Made by a program: the position numbers and the translations under genes | NCBI GenBank assembly: GCA_934597175.1 | Contig: CAKTQR010000005.1 | Span: 14,283-78,282 of the forward strand | From: an uncultured Oscillospiraceae bacterium | GTDB lineage: Bacteria > Bacillota > Clostridia > Oscillospirales > Oscillospiraceae | Direction: 5' to 3' | Length of the DNA: 64,000 bases | Part shown: in pieces, positions 51,698 to 59,656 of the stretch | How the letters are laid out: the number at the start of each line of letters is the position of its first letter | How positions within the stretch are numbered: position 1 is the first letter of the stretch | Notes under the pieces: generated by a model | Told to the model about the DNA's origin: nothing | What the model saw: only the letters and a program-made list of their open reading frames with translations | Database searches by the model: none

Positions 51698-52808
51698 TTT
51701 TTTCTTCCGTTTCCTCGGCGGCAGGCGCTTCGGCGGGCTGCTCGTGGTGGATGTGGATATTCTTATTGTGCCGGAACACGAACCACCAGATGCACACGGC
51801 TATCGCAAAGGCGATGGCGGCGATGATGTTTCGGGCAGGACCTTTCGAGGTTATGAGCACGGCGGCAAGGCCGAAAATTGCCGATATCGCATACAAAACG
51901 GCGACCGCCTGCTTCTGGTTAAGACCCATGTCGAGCAGCTTGTGGTGGAAGTGTCCACGGTCTGCGTGGAACGGGCTTTGACCGTGCAGAATACGGCGGG
52001 TGAAGGCGCAGATGGTGTCCGAAAGCGGGACGGCCAGCGCCAGCACCGGCAGGATAAAGGTCACGATGGCGTAGAACTTGAACATGCCGATGACCGATGT
52101 CGTTGCGAGGATGTACCCCAGCAGCAGAGCGCCCGTGTCGCCCATGAAAATTTTCGCCGGATTGAGGTTATACGGGATAAAGCCGATGCACGCTCCGCAC
52201 AGGGCGGCGAGTATCGTCGCAACATTGCTGTTGGAGTCGGAAACGAGCATCGACACGACAAGCATCGTCAGCGAGGCGATGGCGGAAACGCCGCAGGCAA
52301 GTCCGTCAAGCCCGTCGATGAGGTTGACGGAGTTTGTGCAGCCGACTATCCACAGTATCGTCACGGGGACGGAAAGGATGCCGATGGTGATGGCCTGAGT
52401 GCTCGTTATGTGCAGGGGGTTGGTGACGACATTTATAATGATGCCCGAGAGCACCGCAACGACGGCGGCGAGTATCTGCACGCCGAATTTAAGCCATGCG
52501 TTGAGGTTTAGAACATCGTCTATCGCACCGACGACGGCGATGAGTATCGCACCGACGAGGATGCCTCGTACCTGCGTTGTTATATTTGCGAACAAAAGCA
52601 CCGAGATGAGAAATCCGATGAATATCGCCAGACCGCCCATACGGGGTATCGGGTGGCTGTGGATATGGCGCTTTTTGTCGGGGATATCGATAGCTCCGAC
52701 CTTGACCGCAAAGTTCTTCACGAGCGGCGTCGCTATAAATGAAATGACAAATGCAATGACCAGTGCAAGGATTATCTTTATCCAAGCAGCCGTGCTGTAA
52801 TCGACCAT
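51684..52808 (-). CDS. tagO: Undecaprenyl-phosphate GlcNAc-1-phosphate transferase (TagO/WecA type)
   Basis: Polytopic membrane enzyme of 374 residues with about 10-11 helices, which loads GlcNAc-1-phosphate onto undecaprenyl phosphate. Conserved loops are HSHPIPRMGGLAIFIGF near 50, AIDDVLNLNAWLKFGVQ near 95, NSVNLIDGLDGLACGVS near 160 and KIFMGDTGALLLGY near 222; a histidine-rich HADRGHFHHKL loop is near 290. The C-terminal tail is unusually acidic (alanine and glutamate rich). Confidence 0.95.
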   Translation of the reverse strand: MVDYSTAAWIKIILALVIAFVISFIATPLVKNFAVKVGAIDIPDKKRHIHSHPIPRMGGLAIFIGFLISVLLFANITTQVRGILVGAILIAVVGAIDDVLNLNAWLKFGVQILAAVVAVLSGIIINVVTNPLHITSTQAITIGILSVPVTILWIVGCTNSVNLIDGLDGLACGVSAIASLTMLVVSMLVSDSNSNVATILAALCGACIGFIPYNLNPAKIFMGDTGALLLGYILATTSVIGMFKFYAIVTFILPVLALAVPLSDTICAFTRRILHGQSPFHADRGHFHHKLLDMGLNQKQAVAVLYAISAIFGLAAVLITSKGPARNIIAAIAFAIAVCIWWFVFRHNKNIHIHHEQPAEAPAAEETEEKNEEN

Positions 52809-52833
52809 AGCTGTCTCCGAAAAAATTTATCTC

Positions 52834-53847
52834 TTAAAATTTGGGCTTTTCAACTAAGCCAATTTTCTTGTAAACCTTGCGCAGGGTCTTGCGGGCAATA
52901 AAGCTTGCCTTCTGAGCGCCCTCGGTGTAGACCTTTTCAAGATACGCCTTGTCGGCGAGGATGCGCTCGGCCTCCTCACGGATCGGGCGCAGCGTCTCGA
53001 TAACGGCGTCGCCGACGGCGGGCTTGAATGCACCGTAGCCGAGGCCGTCAAATTCTTTCTCTATCTCGTCAAAGCTCTTGCCCGTGACGGCGGCGTAGAT
53101 GTTCATGAGGTTTGACACGCCGGGCTTCAGCTCCGGGTCAAAGCGCACGCAGTGCTCTGTGTCGGAGTCTGTGACGGCACGCTTAAACTTGCGGGCGATA
53201 TCCTCGGGCTTTTCGAGCAAAAACACGCAGCCGTTGGGGTCTGACTTACTCATCTTCGAGGAGGGGTTGCCAAGACCCATGACCCTTGCGCCCACCTTGG
53301 GGATGTACGCCTCGGGAATTTTAAAGGTCTCGCCGTAGAGGTTGTTGAAGCGGATGGCGATGTCCCTTGTCAGCTCGCAGTGCTGGCGCTGATCCTCGCC
53401 GACGGGGACGAAGTCTGCCTGATAAAGCAGGATATCGGCCGCCATGAGAGCGGGGTAGGTGAACAGGCCGCCGTTAATGTTGTCGGCGTTCTTTGCGCAC
53501 TTGTCCTTAAACTGCGTCATGCGGCTTAGCTCGCCGAACATGGTGTAGCAGTTGAGCACCCAGCCGAGCTCGGCATGCTCGTGCACATGACTCTGCAAAA
53601 ACATGGTGTTCTTCTCGGGGTCGAGACCGCAGGCGATGTACTGCGCAAGCTGCGTGAGCGCACGGCGGCGAAACTCCGTCGGATTCTGGCGCACGGTCAG
53701 CGTGTGCAGGTCGGCCATAAAGTAGTAGCAGTCAAACTCGTCGGCAAGCGCACTCCAGTTCTTGACCGCACCGAGGTAGTTGCCCAGATGCAGGTCGCCC
53801 GAGGGCTGGATGCCGGAAAGCATTATCTTCTTCGTAGTATTTTCCAT
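52834..53847 (-). CDS. trpS: Tryptophanyl-tRNA synthetase
   Basis: Class I synthetase, 337 residues. The HIGH-type motif is in SGIQPSGDLHLGNYLGAVKN near 11-30 and the KMSKS motif in PSSKMSKSDPNG near 197-208. The start ATG has a GAAAGGCGAT ribosome site. The leader between promoter and start is under 45 bases, too short for a T-box. It is first in a leftward unit with tagO and wecB, 25 bases ahead of tagO. Confidence 0.96.
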   Translation of the reverse strand: MENTTKKIMLSGIQPSGDLHLGNYLGAVKNWSALADEFDCYYFMADLHTLTVRQNPTEFRRRALTQLAQYIACGLDPEKNTMFLQSHVHEHAELGWVLNCYTMFGELSRMTQFKDKCAKNADNINGGLFTYPALMAADILLYQADFVPVGEDQRQHCELTRDIAIRFNNLYGETFKIPEAYIPKVGARVMGLGNPSSKMSKSDPNGCVFLLEKPEDIARKFKRAVTDSDTEHCVRFDPELKPGVSNLMNIYAAVTGKSFDEIEKEFDGLGYGAFKPAVGDAVIETLRPIREEAERILADKAYLEKVYTEGAQKASFIARKTLRKVYKKIGLVEKPKF

Positions 53848-53890
53848 TTTAATTATCGCCTTTCAGGAAATTCTATTATGCTAATCTAGC

Positions 53891-53919
53891 ATTGTATCAT
53901 TTTAGTTCTCACTTGACAA
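53891..53919 (-). promoter_or_regulatory. Predicted promoter of trpS-tagO-wecB
   Basis: On the minus strand TTGTCA (53919-53914), 17 bases, TACAAT (53896-53891). The -35 is the complement of the gltX -35 TTGACA, so the two promoters share the same bases. Confidence 0.65.
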
Positions 53920-53941
53920 TAACGAAAATGTAAAATAGTAT
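53913..53941 (+). promoter_or_regulatory. Predicted promoter of gltX-vanR-vanS
   Basis: Consensus TTGACA (53913-53918), 17 bases, TAGTAT (53936-53941); the start codon is 36 bases downstream. Confidence 0.75.
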
Positions 53942-53977
53942 ATAAGAGCAGAAAAAATGGCTTGAACGGAGGTAAAA

Positions 53978-55462
53978 ATGATAGACGAAAAATGGTTTTC
54001 AGAGCAGGAGGCACGCATCCCCAAGGGTGAGGTGCGCACCCGTTTTGCTCCCAGCCCCACGGGCTATATGCATGTCGGCAACCTCAGAACGGCGCTGTAC
54101 ACATGGCTCATCGCCCGCCACAACAAGGGCAAGTTCATCCTGCGCATCGAGGACACCGACCAGGAGCGCCTTGTCGAGGGCGCAGTCGATGTCATCTACC
54201 GCACCATGACCGAGTGCGGCCTTGACCACGACGAGGGCCCCGATATCGGCGGACCGGTAGGCCCGTATGTGCAGACCGAGCGCCGTGGGCTTTACGGCAA
54301 ATACGCCGAGCTCCTGGTCGAAAAGGGCTGCGCCTACCGCTGCTTCTGCGAGAAAAGCGAGGCTGACGAGGACGCAGGCTTTGAAAAGGCAGTCGATCCC
54401 TGCCGCAATATGAGTAAGGAAGAGAGCGACCGCCGTGCAGCCGCCGGTGAGCCGCATGTCATCCGCCAGCGCATCCCCGAGGAGGGCACGACCACCTTCC
54501 ATGATGAAATTTTCGGCGATATCACCGTTGAGAACAAGACCCTTGACGACCAGGTGCTCATAAAGCGTGACGGTCTGCCGACCTACAACTTTGCAAATGT
54601 CATCGATGACCACCTCATGGGCATCACCCATGTCGTGCGCGGCTCGGAGTATCTGTCGTCGTCGCCGAAGTACAATCTGCTGTACGAGTCGTTCGGCTGG
54701 CCTATCCCCTGCTATGTCCACTGCTCGCCGGTCATGCGTGATGCGCACAACAAGATGTCCAAGCGCCACGGCGACCCGTCGTATGAGGATCTCATCGCAC
54801 AGGGCTACCTGACCGACGCTGTCGTCAACTATGTCGCCCTGCTCGGCTGGAGCCCCGGCGGCGAGCGTGAGGTCTACACCATGAAGGAGCTTGCCGAAAT
54901 TTTTGAGCTCAAGGGACTTTCCAAGTCTCCGGCCATTTTCGACATTGAAAAGCTCAGGTTCTTTAACGCCGAGTATATCCGTGCAATGAGCCCCGAGGAC
55001 TTTGCCAAGGCAGCAGAGCCGTTTATCCGTCAGGCGGTCAAGAATCCCGACATTGACCCGGCTGCCATCGCCGCCCTGCTCCAGCAGCGCACCGAGGTTC
55101 TGACCGATATCCCCGAGAAGCTCGATTTCTTCGACACGCTTCCCGAGTACGACACGGCGCTGTTCGTGCATAAAAAGTCCAAGACCGACGAGGCGGGCTC
55201 GCTTGAGATGCTCAAAATGATGCTGCCCGTGTTCGAGGCAATAGACGATTGGTGCGATGAGAATATACTCGCCGCCATGACCGATATGGCAGCCCGCTGC
55301 GAGTGCAAAAACGCCAAGGTCATGTGGCCCGTGCGCATCGCCGCAGCCGGCAAGGCGGTCACGCCCGGCGGCGCAGTCGAGATCTGCCGTATCCTCGGCA
55401 AAGCCGAGACACTGCGTAGGATGAACATTGCGATCGAGAAGCTTGAAAAGGCAGTGGGATAA
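53978..55462 (+). CDS. gltX: Glutamyl-tRNA synthetase
   Basis: Class I synthetase, 494 residues. The HIGH-type motif is in FAPSPTGYMHVGNLRTALYT near 23-42 and KMSKRHGD near 262 is the KMSKS motif. ACGGAGGTAAAA precedes the ATG. It overlaps the response regulator gene (TAATG), so the two-component system is co-transcribed with a housekeeping gene. Confidence 0.96.
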   Translation: MIDEKWFSEQEARIPKGEVRTRFAPSPTGYMHVGNLRTALYTWLIARHNKGKFILRIEDTDQERLVEGAVDVIYRTMTECGLDHDEGPDIGGPVGPYVQTERRGLYGKYAELLVEKGCAYRCFCEKSEADEDAGFEKAVDPCRNMSKEESDRRAAAGEPHVIRQRIPEEGTTTFHDEIFGDITVENKTLDDQVLIKRDGLPTYNFANVIDDHLMGITHVVRGSEYLSSSPKYNLLYESFGWPIPCYVHCSPVMRDAHNKMSKRHGDPSYEDLIAQGYLTDAVVNYVALLGWSPGGEREVYTMKELAEIFELKGLSKSPAIFDIEKLRFFNAEYIRAMSPEDFAKAAEPFIRQAVKNPDIDPAAIAALLQQRTEVLTDIPEKLDFFDTLPEYDTALFVHKKSKTDEAGSLEMLKMMLPVFEAIDDWCDENILAAMTDMAARCECKNAKVMWPVRIAAAGKAVTPGGAVEICRILGKAETLRRMNIAIEKLEKAVG

Positions 55463-56145
55463 TGCGTGACAAGATAATCATCGTCGATGACGAAAGGGAG
55501 ATAGCCGACCTCATCGGCCTGTACCTTGAAAACGACGGCTACGAGGCGGTGAAGTTTGCAAGCGGTGCGGAGGCTCTTGATTACATGGAGCGCTGCGAGC
55601 CTGCGCTTGCCATTCTCGACATTATGCTGCCGGACATTGACGGCTTTTCGCTGCTTAAAAAAATTCGGGAAAGCTATGCCTTTCCCGTCATAATGCTCAC
55701 CGCCCGAGTGGCGGACACCGACAAGATACTCGGCCTTACCATGGGCGCCGACGACTACATCACAAAGCCCTTTAATCCGCTTGAGGTGACCGCTCGGGTG
55801 AAAACCGTGCTGCGCCGCTGCCGCCGTGCATTAGACGAAGAGCATGAGGTCGACATTCGAGGGCTCATCGTAAACCGCCGCAGCCACAAATGCTCGCTGT
55901 TCGGCGAAGCGCTTAACCTTACGCCGACGGAGTTCGACATCCTGTGGTATTTGTGCGAAAACGCAGGGCGGGTCGTTGCGTCCGAGGAGCTGTTCGAGGC
56001 CGTGTGGAAGGAAAAATATCTCGCCGCCAGCAGCAACACCGTCATGGCGCACATCGGCCGCCTGCGGGAGAAAATGCATGAGCCGGTGAAGAAGCCGAGG
56101 TTTATAAAAACCGTGTGGGGTGTGGGATATGAGATCGAAAAATAG
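55462..56145 (+). CDS. VanR-type response regulator (OmpR/PhoB family)
   Basis: 227 residues. The receiver domain has the acidic VDDE pair, phosphorylation site D53 in LAILDIMLPDIDG, and K102 in YITKPFNPLEV. The C-terminal winged helix (about 130-227) has LTPTEFDILWYLCENAGRVV and an NTVMAHIGRLREKM recognition helix, ending in FIKTVWGVGYEIEK. It overlaps the kinase gene. VanR-like proteins sense wall stress, but no van ligase genes are here, so resistance is not implied. Confidence 0.93.
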   Translation: MRDKIIIVDDEREIADLIGLYLENDGYEAVKFASGAEALDYMERCEPALAILDIMLPDIDGFSLLKKIRESYAFPVIMLTARVADTDKILGLTMGADDYITKPFNPLEVTARVKTVLRRCRRALDEEHEVDIRGLIVNRRSHKCSLFGEALNLTPTEFDILWYLCENAGRVVASEELFEAVWKEKYLAASSNTVMAHIGRLREKMHEPVKKPRFIKTVWGVGYEIEK

Positions 56146-57241
56146 TGCCCTGCGCAGCTTCCTCAAGCTGTTGTGCGTCTTTGCCGCCGGTACGGCACTC
56201 ATTGTGATGATAGTTTGGTTTTTCGACTATTCGCTAAACGGCGTTGTGCTCGACTGGCTCGACAGGACATGTACATACTCTTATTACACCGCAAACGGTG
56301 TGGAGGTAAAGCAGCTGGACGGGCGGGCCATCAAGCGGCTTGCCGTGCAGCTGATGATAATAAACCTTGCGTTTTGGCTCATCGTCGGCTTTGTCGTCAT
56401 GCAGGTGCGCCGCCGCCGTCTGCTTCGGGAGGCGGGCACGCAGGTGGGCGAGTACATGCTCGGCGACATGCCCGCAAAGGAGCTTCCGAACGAGCTTGCA
56501 GCCCCTCTGAGCGAGGCAAAAAGCGCCCTCGTGCGCTCGGAAAGCCTGCTGCGGGAGGAGACGGCTCGCAAAAACGACCTTGTCATGTACCTTGCGCACG
56601 ACCTCAAAACGCCGCTTGCCTCCGTCATCGGCTATCTTACGCTTTTGCGTGACGAGCGGGAGCTGTCGCCGCAGCTTCAGGAAAAGTACCTGTCGATAAC
56701 GCTCGATAAGGCCGAACGGCTCGAAGAGCTGATAAACGAGTTTTTCGAGATAACCCGCTTTAACCTCTCGACGGTCACGCTCGAGCGCGGACGAATTGAC
56801 CTTGTGCGCCTGCTTGAGCAGCTTCGCTACGAGTTCATGCCGATGCTGCGGGAAAAGCGCTTTACCTGCACGCTGACTGCGCCCGAGACGCTGCCCGTTT
56901 ACTGCGATGCAGGCAAGATCCAGCGTGTTTTCGACAATCTCCTGCGCAACGCCGTGCTGTACGGCTACCCCGACACGGAGATAAAGATAGACGCACGGCT
57001 TGACGGCGCAAACGCCGTGGTCAGCGTTAAAAACTCGGGTGCGACCATCCCCGAGGAAAAGCTCCGGCGCATATTCGAGCAGTTTTTCAGGCTCGACGCC
57101 GCACGCTCGACAGACAGCGGTGCAGGGCTCGGCTTGGCGATAGCCGACCAGATAGTGCGGCTTCACGGCGGCACGATAAACGCCCGCAGCGCCGACGAAA
57201 CGATAGAGTTCACCGTCACCCTCCCCGTAGGAAAATCGTAA
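56129..57241 (+). CDS. VanS-type sensor histidine kinase
   Basis: About 370 residues. Two membrane helices (LKLLCVFAAGTALIVMIVWF; LMIINLAFWLIVGFVVMQV) flank an outside loop of about 40 residues. The HisKA motif YLAHDLKTPLASVIGYLTLL is near 152-171, and the ATP domain has FDNLLRNAVLYG near 270 and a DSGAGLGLAIADQIVRLHGG box near 330. It phosphorylates the VanR-like partner. The start is ATG 56129; GTG 56120 is possible. Confidence 0.93.
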   Translation: MRSKNSALRSFLKLLCVFAAGTALIVMIVWFFDYSLNGVVLDWLDRTCTYSYYTANGVEVKQLDGRAIKRLAVQLMIINLAFWLIVGFVVMQVRRRRLLREAGTQVGEYMLGDMPAKELPNELAAPLSEAKSALVRSESLLREETARKNDLVMYLAHDLKTPLASVIGYLTLLRDERELSPQLQEKYLSITLDKAERLEELINEFFEITRFNLSTVTLERGRIDLVRLLEQLRYEFMPMLREKRFTCTLTAPETLPVYCDAGKIQRVFDNLLRNAVLYGYPDTEIKIDARLDGANAVVSVKNSGATIPEEKLRRIFEQFFRLDAARSTDSGAGLGLAIADQIVRLHGGTINARSADETIEFTVTLPVGKS

Positions 57242-57293
57242 GATTTTCCGCCTAAAACCGTCACAAATTCATACGGACAAACGGATAAACTGC

Positions 57294-57337
57294 GCTCCCG
57301 TTTTTGCTACGATGTAAGCGAAAACGAGAGCGTTTTT
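57294..57337 (+). terminator. Terminator-like hairpin directly upstream of the C39 lipoprotein gene
   Basis: A 15-bp stem (57294-57308 with 57317-57331, wobbles included) followed by GTTTTTG. It would end the gltX-vanRS transcript. The next start codon is only 15 bases further on, so the C39 gene must be reached by read-through or from a promoter upstream of the hairpin. Confidence 0.65.
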
Positions 57338-57351
57338 GTTTGGAGGCTGTT

Positions 57352-58083
57352 ATGAAAAAGTTTGTTGCCGTTTGTCTGAGCGTTTTGCTGCTCGTCGGCT
57401 GCGGGATGACCGAGCCGAGCGCCGAGGAAAAGCTTGAACACATAAAAAGCAGCGGGGATTACCCCGAGGTGCTCATAGAGACTGCCGAAAAGTGCCCGCA
57501 GACGATAGATTTCGTCTACGCCTACCCCGAAAAGCACGGCAAGCGGTTTGACATTGACCTAACTGCCGATGCACGGCTCGACACCGTGCCGCTGTTTATC
57601 CAGTGGGACGAGCGCTGGGGCTACGAGCCCTACGGCTCGGGCTATATCGGCACCTCCGGCTGCGGCCCGACCTGCCTGTCGATGGCGGCGGTGTATCTTA
57701 CGAAAAACGCAGAATTTTCGCCCTTGTATGTCGCCCGCATGGCAGAGCAGTACGGCTACTGCGTGCCCGGCAACGGCAGCTCGTGGACGCTCATAAGCGA
57801 GGGCTGCGCTCAGCTCGGTCTTACGGCGCACGAGCTTCCGCTCTGGGAGCCGTCGATGGTGAACGCCCTTGATGACGGTGCGGTGCTCATTTTAGCCCTC
57901 GGCCCCGGGGATTTTACAAGCTCCGGTCACTTCGTCGTCGTGAGCGGCCACACGAGCGAGGGCTTTGTCGTGAACGACCCCAACAGCGTCGAAAACAGCG
58001 GCCGCATTTGGTCATACGAGCGCCTCGAGGGTCAGATATCGAACCTCTGGAGCTTGCAGCCGCAGCTCAACGCCGCAAATTAA
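57352..58083 (+). CDS. C39-type cysteine peptidase-like lipoprotein
   Basis: 243 residues. The lipobox is in KFVAVCLSVLLLVGCGMTEP (cysteine near 17). The peptidase_C39_2 domain follows: VPLFIQWDERWGYEPYG, the catalytic cysteine in GTSGCGPTCLSMAAVYLT near 105, the histidine in SSGHFVVVSGHT near 200 and the aspartate/asparagine of VVNDPNS near 216. It sits outside the membrane. The start is ATG 57352 behind TTTGGAGGCTGTT. It lies just before ypeB, in the position that SleB occupies in many Bacillus species, so a germination or cortex role is possible. Confidence 0.85.
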   Translation: MKKFVAVCLSVLLLVGCGMTEPSAEEKLEHIKSSGDYPEVLIETAEKCPQTIDFVYAYPEKHGKRFDIDLTADARLDTVPLFIQWDERWGYEPYGSGYIGTSGCGPTCLSMAAVYLTKNAEFSPLYVARMAEQYGYCVPGNGSSWTLISEGCAQLGLTAHELPLWEPSMVNALDDGAVLILALGPGDFTSSGHFVVVSGHTSEGFVVNDPNSVENSGRIWSYERLEGQISNLWSLQPQLNAAN

Positions 58084-58105
58084 AAAATAAAATTAATATT
58101 AACCG

Positions 58106-58140
58106 CCTCTTAAGGACAAGATAGCCTTGAGAGGTGTTTT
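58106..58140 (+). promoter_or_regulatory. Hairpin that covers the ypeB ribosome binding site
   Basis: CCTCTTAAGG (58106-58115) pairs with CCTTGAGAGG (58125-58134, one wobble), followed by TGTTTTTA. The 3' arm contains GAGAGG, the ribosome site of ypeB at 58142. It can act as a terminator for the C39 gene and as a translation block for ypeB. Confidence 0.55.
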
Positions 58141-58141
58141 T

Positions 58142-59401
58142 ATGTATATCAAGAAGAAAACCTTTATTTTAATAGTAACATATCTGTCGGCGGCGGCAAT
58201 TGCCTTCGGGGCGTGCTCGGCGGTGCTGTCGGTCGGCGGGGCGGGCTACCGAAACACCGCACGCTACGGCTATGAGCACGCCTTCGGCGAGGTGGTCACG
58301 GCGGCGGAGAATTTGAGCGACGCATTGCACCGTGGCGCTTACGCAACGGGGGCGGAAATGTCGGCATCGGTCTGCGCCGATGTTTACGGAAGCTGCCTGA
58401 CGGCGGGCATGACCATGTCCGCTCTGCCGTTTTCCACGCAGGAGCTTGAAAACACGGCTCGCTTTATCGGCGTTGCGGCGGATTTTTCGCAGTCGCTCAT
58501 GGGAAGCGGCGGCTTTGACGACAAGACCCGCAAAAGCTTCGCCGAGCTTTACAAGACTGCCGAGGGCATCACCGAGACGCTCGATGCGCTGCGTGACGAT
58601 ATCGACAACGGCATGGTGAAGATGGACGAGCCGGAGGCGCTGTTTGATGAAACCGGCGCTTCGCTTCTGAGCACCGCCATGCTCGACATGGAAAGCGGCA
58701 TCGGCGAGCTGCCGACGCTTGACTACGACGGCAGGTATAATAAGGCCGCCGCCGAGGAGTGCACAGACCCCGTCACCGAGGACGAAGCCCGCACCATAGC
58801 TGCCGATTTTCTCGGCCTTGAGGGCGATGAGATAAGCTTGCAGTACCGCAGTGAGGACGGCGCAACGAGCTTTGAGTATGAGGACAAAAGTGTCCTTGTC
58901 GACGGCTGGGGCAATGTGGTGTCCATGAGCTCGTCTCGTGTCGTCACGGGCGACATGCCCGCCGGGGACATGGAGAATGCGGCAAAGGAATTTTTAAAAA
59001 ACCACGGGATAAGCAACATGCATCTCGTGTCCTCGGAGCGTGTCGGCAATTTGCAGTCCATGCGCTTTGAACGCCTTGACGGCGGTGTGCGTGTCGAGGC
59101 CGACAGCGTGAAAATTTGCGTTGCCGCCGATGACGGCACGGTCTATTCCTTTGACGCAGGCGCACACTATGCCTACGCACAAAACCACGCAAAGCCCGAG
59201 AGCATCGTGACCCGGACGCAGGCGGCGTCGGCGCTCCCGAAGGAGCTGAGCGCCAAAGCAAAGGGCATGGTCTACGCCGAAACGGCGGGCGGCAGCGAGC
59301 GCCTGTGCTACGAGTTTGAGTGCAAAAGCAGGGACGACGAGACGCTGCGCATCCTCGTCGACGCCGAGACCGGCGAGCAATATCGAATATCGTTTGTATA
59401 A
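58142..59401 (+). CDS. ypeB: YpeB-like germination protein with PepSY domains
   Basis: 419 residues. An N-terminal signal anchor (TFILIVTYLSAAAIAFGACS) precedes a helical domain of about 170 residues. The GYRNTARYGYEHAFGEVVTA region and SALPFSTQELENTARFIGVA segment match YpeB. Two PepSY-type repeats follow (VTEDEARTIAADFLGLEGDE; MENAAKEFLKNHGISNMHLV), ending in a third repeat with ILVDAETGEQYRI. In Bacillus YpeB stabilises the cortex lytic enzyme SleB in spores. sleB is not next to it here. The start is ATG 58142 behind GAGAGGTG. Confidence 0.9.
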   Translation: MYIKKKTFILIVTYLSAAAIAFGACSAVLSVGGAGYRNTARYGYEHAFGEVVTAAENLSDALHRGAYATGAEMSASVCADVYGSCLTAGMTMSALPFSTQELENTARFIGVAADFSQSLMGSGGFDDKTRKSFAELYKTAEGITETLDALRDDIDNGMVKMDEPEALFDETGASLLSTAMLDMESGIGELPTLDYDGRYNKAAAEECTDPVTEDEARTIAADFLGLEGDEISLQYRSEDGATSFEYEDKSVLVDGWGNVVSMSSSRVVTGDMPAGDMENAAKEFLKNHGISNMHLVSSERVGNLQSMRFERLDGGVRVEADSVKICVAADDGTVYSFDAGAHYAYAQNHAKPESIVTRTQAASALPKELSAKAKGMVYAETAGGSERLCYEFECKSRDDETLRILVDAETGEQYRISFV

Positions 59402-59420
59402 TAAAAAAGCCTCGTTTTTT

Positions 59421-59504
59421 TCAAAAACGCCACATTTTTTGTGAAGCTTTGCTTCACGAAAAATCTCGCTATGCTCGTCAAAAAGCCTTAACAGGCGTTT
59501 TTGA
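59421..59504. repeat. Structured 84-bp element after ypeB
   Basis: Outer arms TCAAAAACGCC (59421-59431) and GGCGTTTTTGA (59494-59504) are perfect complements. Inside is GTGAAGC-TTT-GCTTCAC, and a short GCCTTAACAGGC hairpin followed by GTTTTT lies at its right edge. It is probably a terminator or part of a dispersed repeat. Confidence 0.5.
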
Positions 59505-59537
59505 TGGCTATTTATCAAATTTGAGGCGGGACCTTGT

Positions 59538-59567
59538 CCCCCTCACACTCCCCCTGCTGCGTATTGG
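59538..59567 (+). repeat. 30-bp dispersed repeat, copy 1
   Basis: Exact inverted match to 63925-63954 over 30 bases (it starts CCCCCTCACACTCCCCC and ends GCGTATTGG). It lies in noncoding DNA between ypeB and glnA. Confidence 0.75.
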
Positions 59568-59611
59568 TATTTACTCTGTTGCATCTATTTCGCCTATTTT
59601 CTCGATATCCG

Positions 59612-59647
59612 AAAAAAGAAGCAGTTCAAACGAACTGCTTCTTTTTT
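59612..59647. terminator. Bidirectional terminator between ypeB and glnA
   Basis: Perfect 16-bp stem AAAAAAGAAGCAGTTC/GAACTGCTTCTTTTTT with loop AAAC, with T-runs both ways. Confidence 0.92.
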
Positions 59648-59656
59648 ATATTTGAT

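Noticed and set aside
53848..53977. T-box riboswitches in front of trpS and gltX
   Set aside because: The leaders from the predicted starts are only about 30-40 bases, far too short for a T-box, and no T-box core sequence is visible.
53999..55171. A 390-codon minus-strand open frame opposite gltX
   Set aside because: Shadow of a glutamyl-tRNA synthetase with all motifs on the plus strand.
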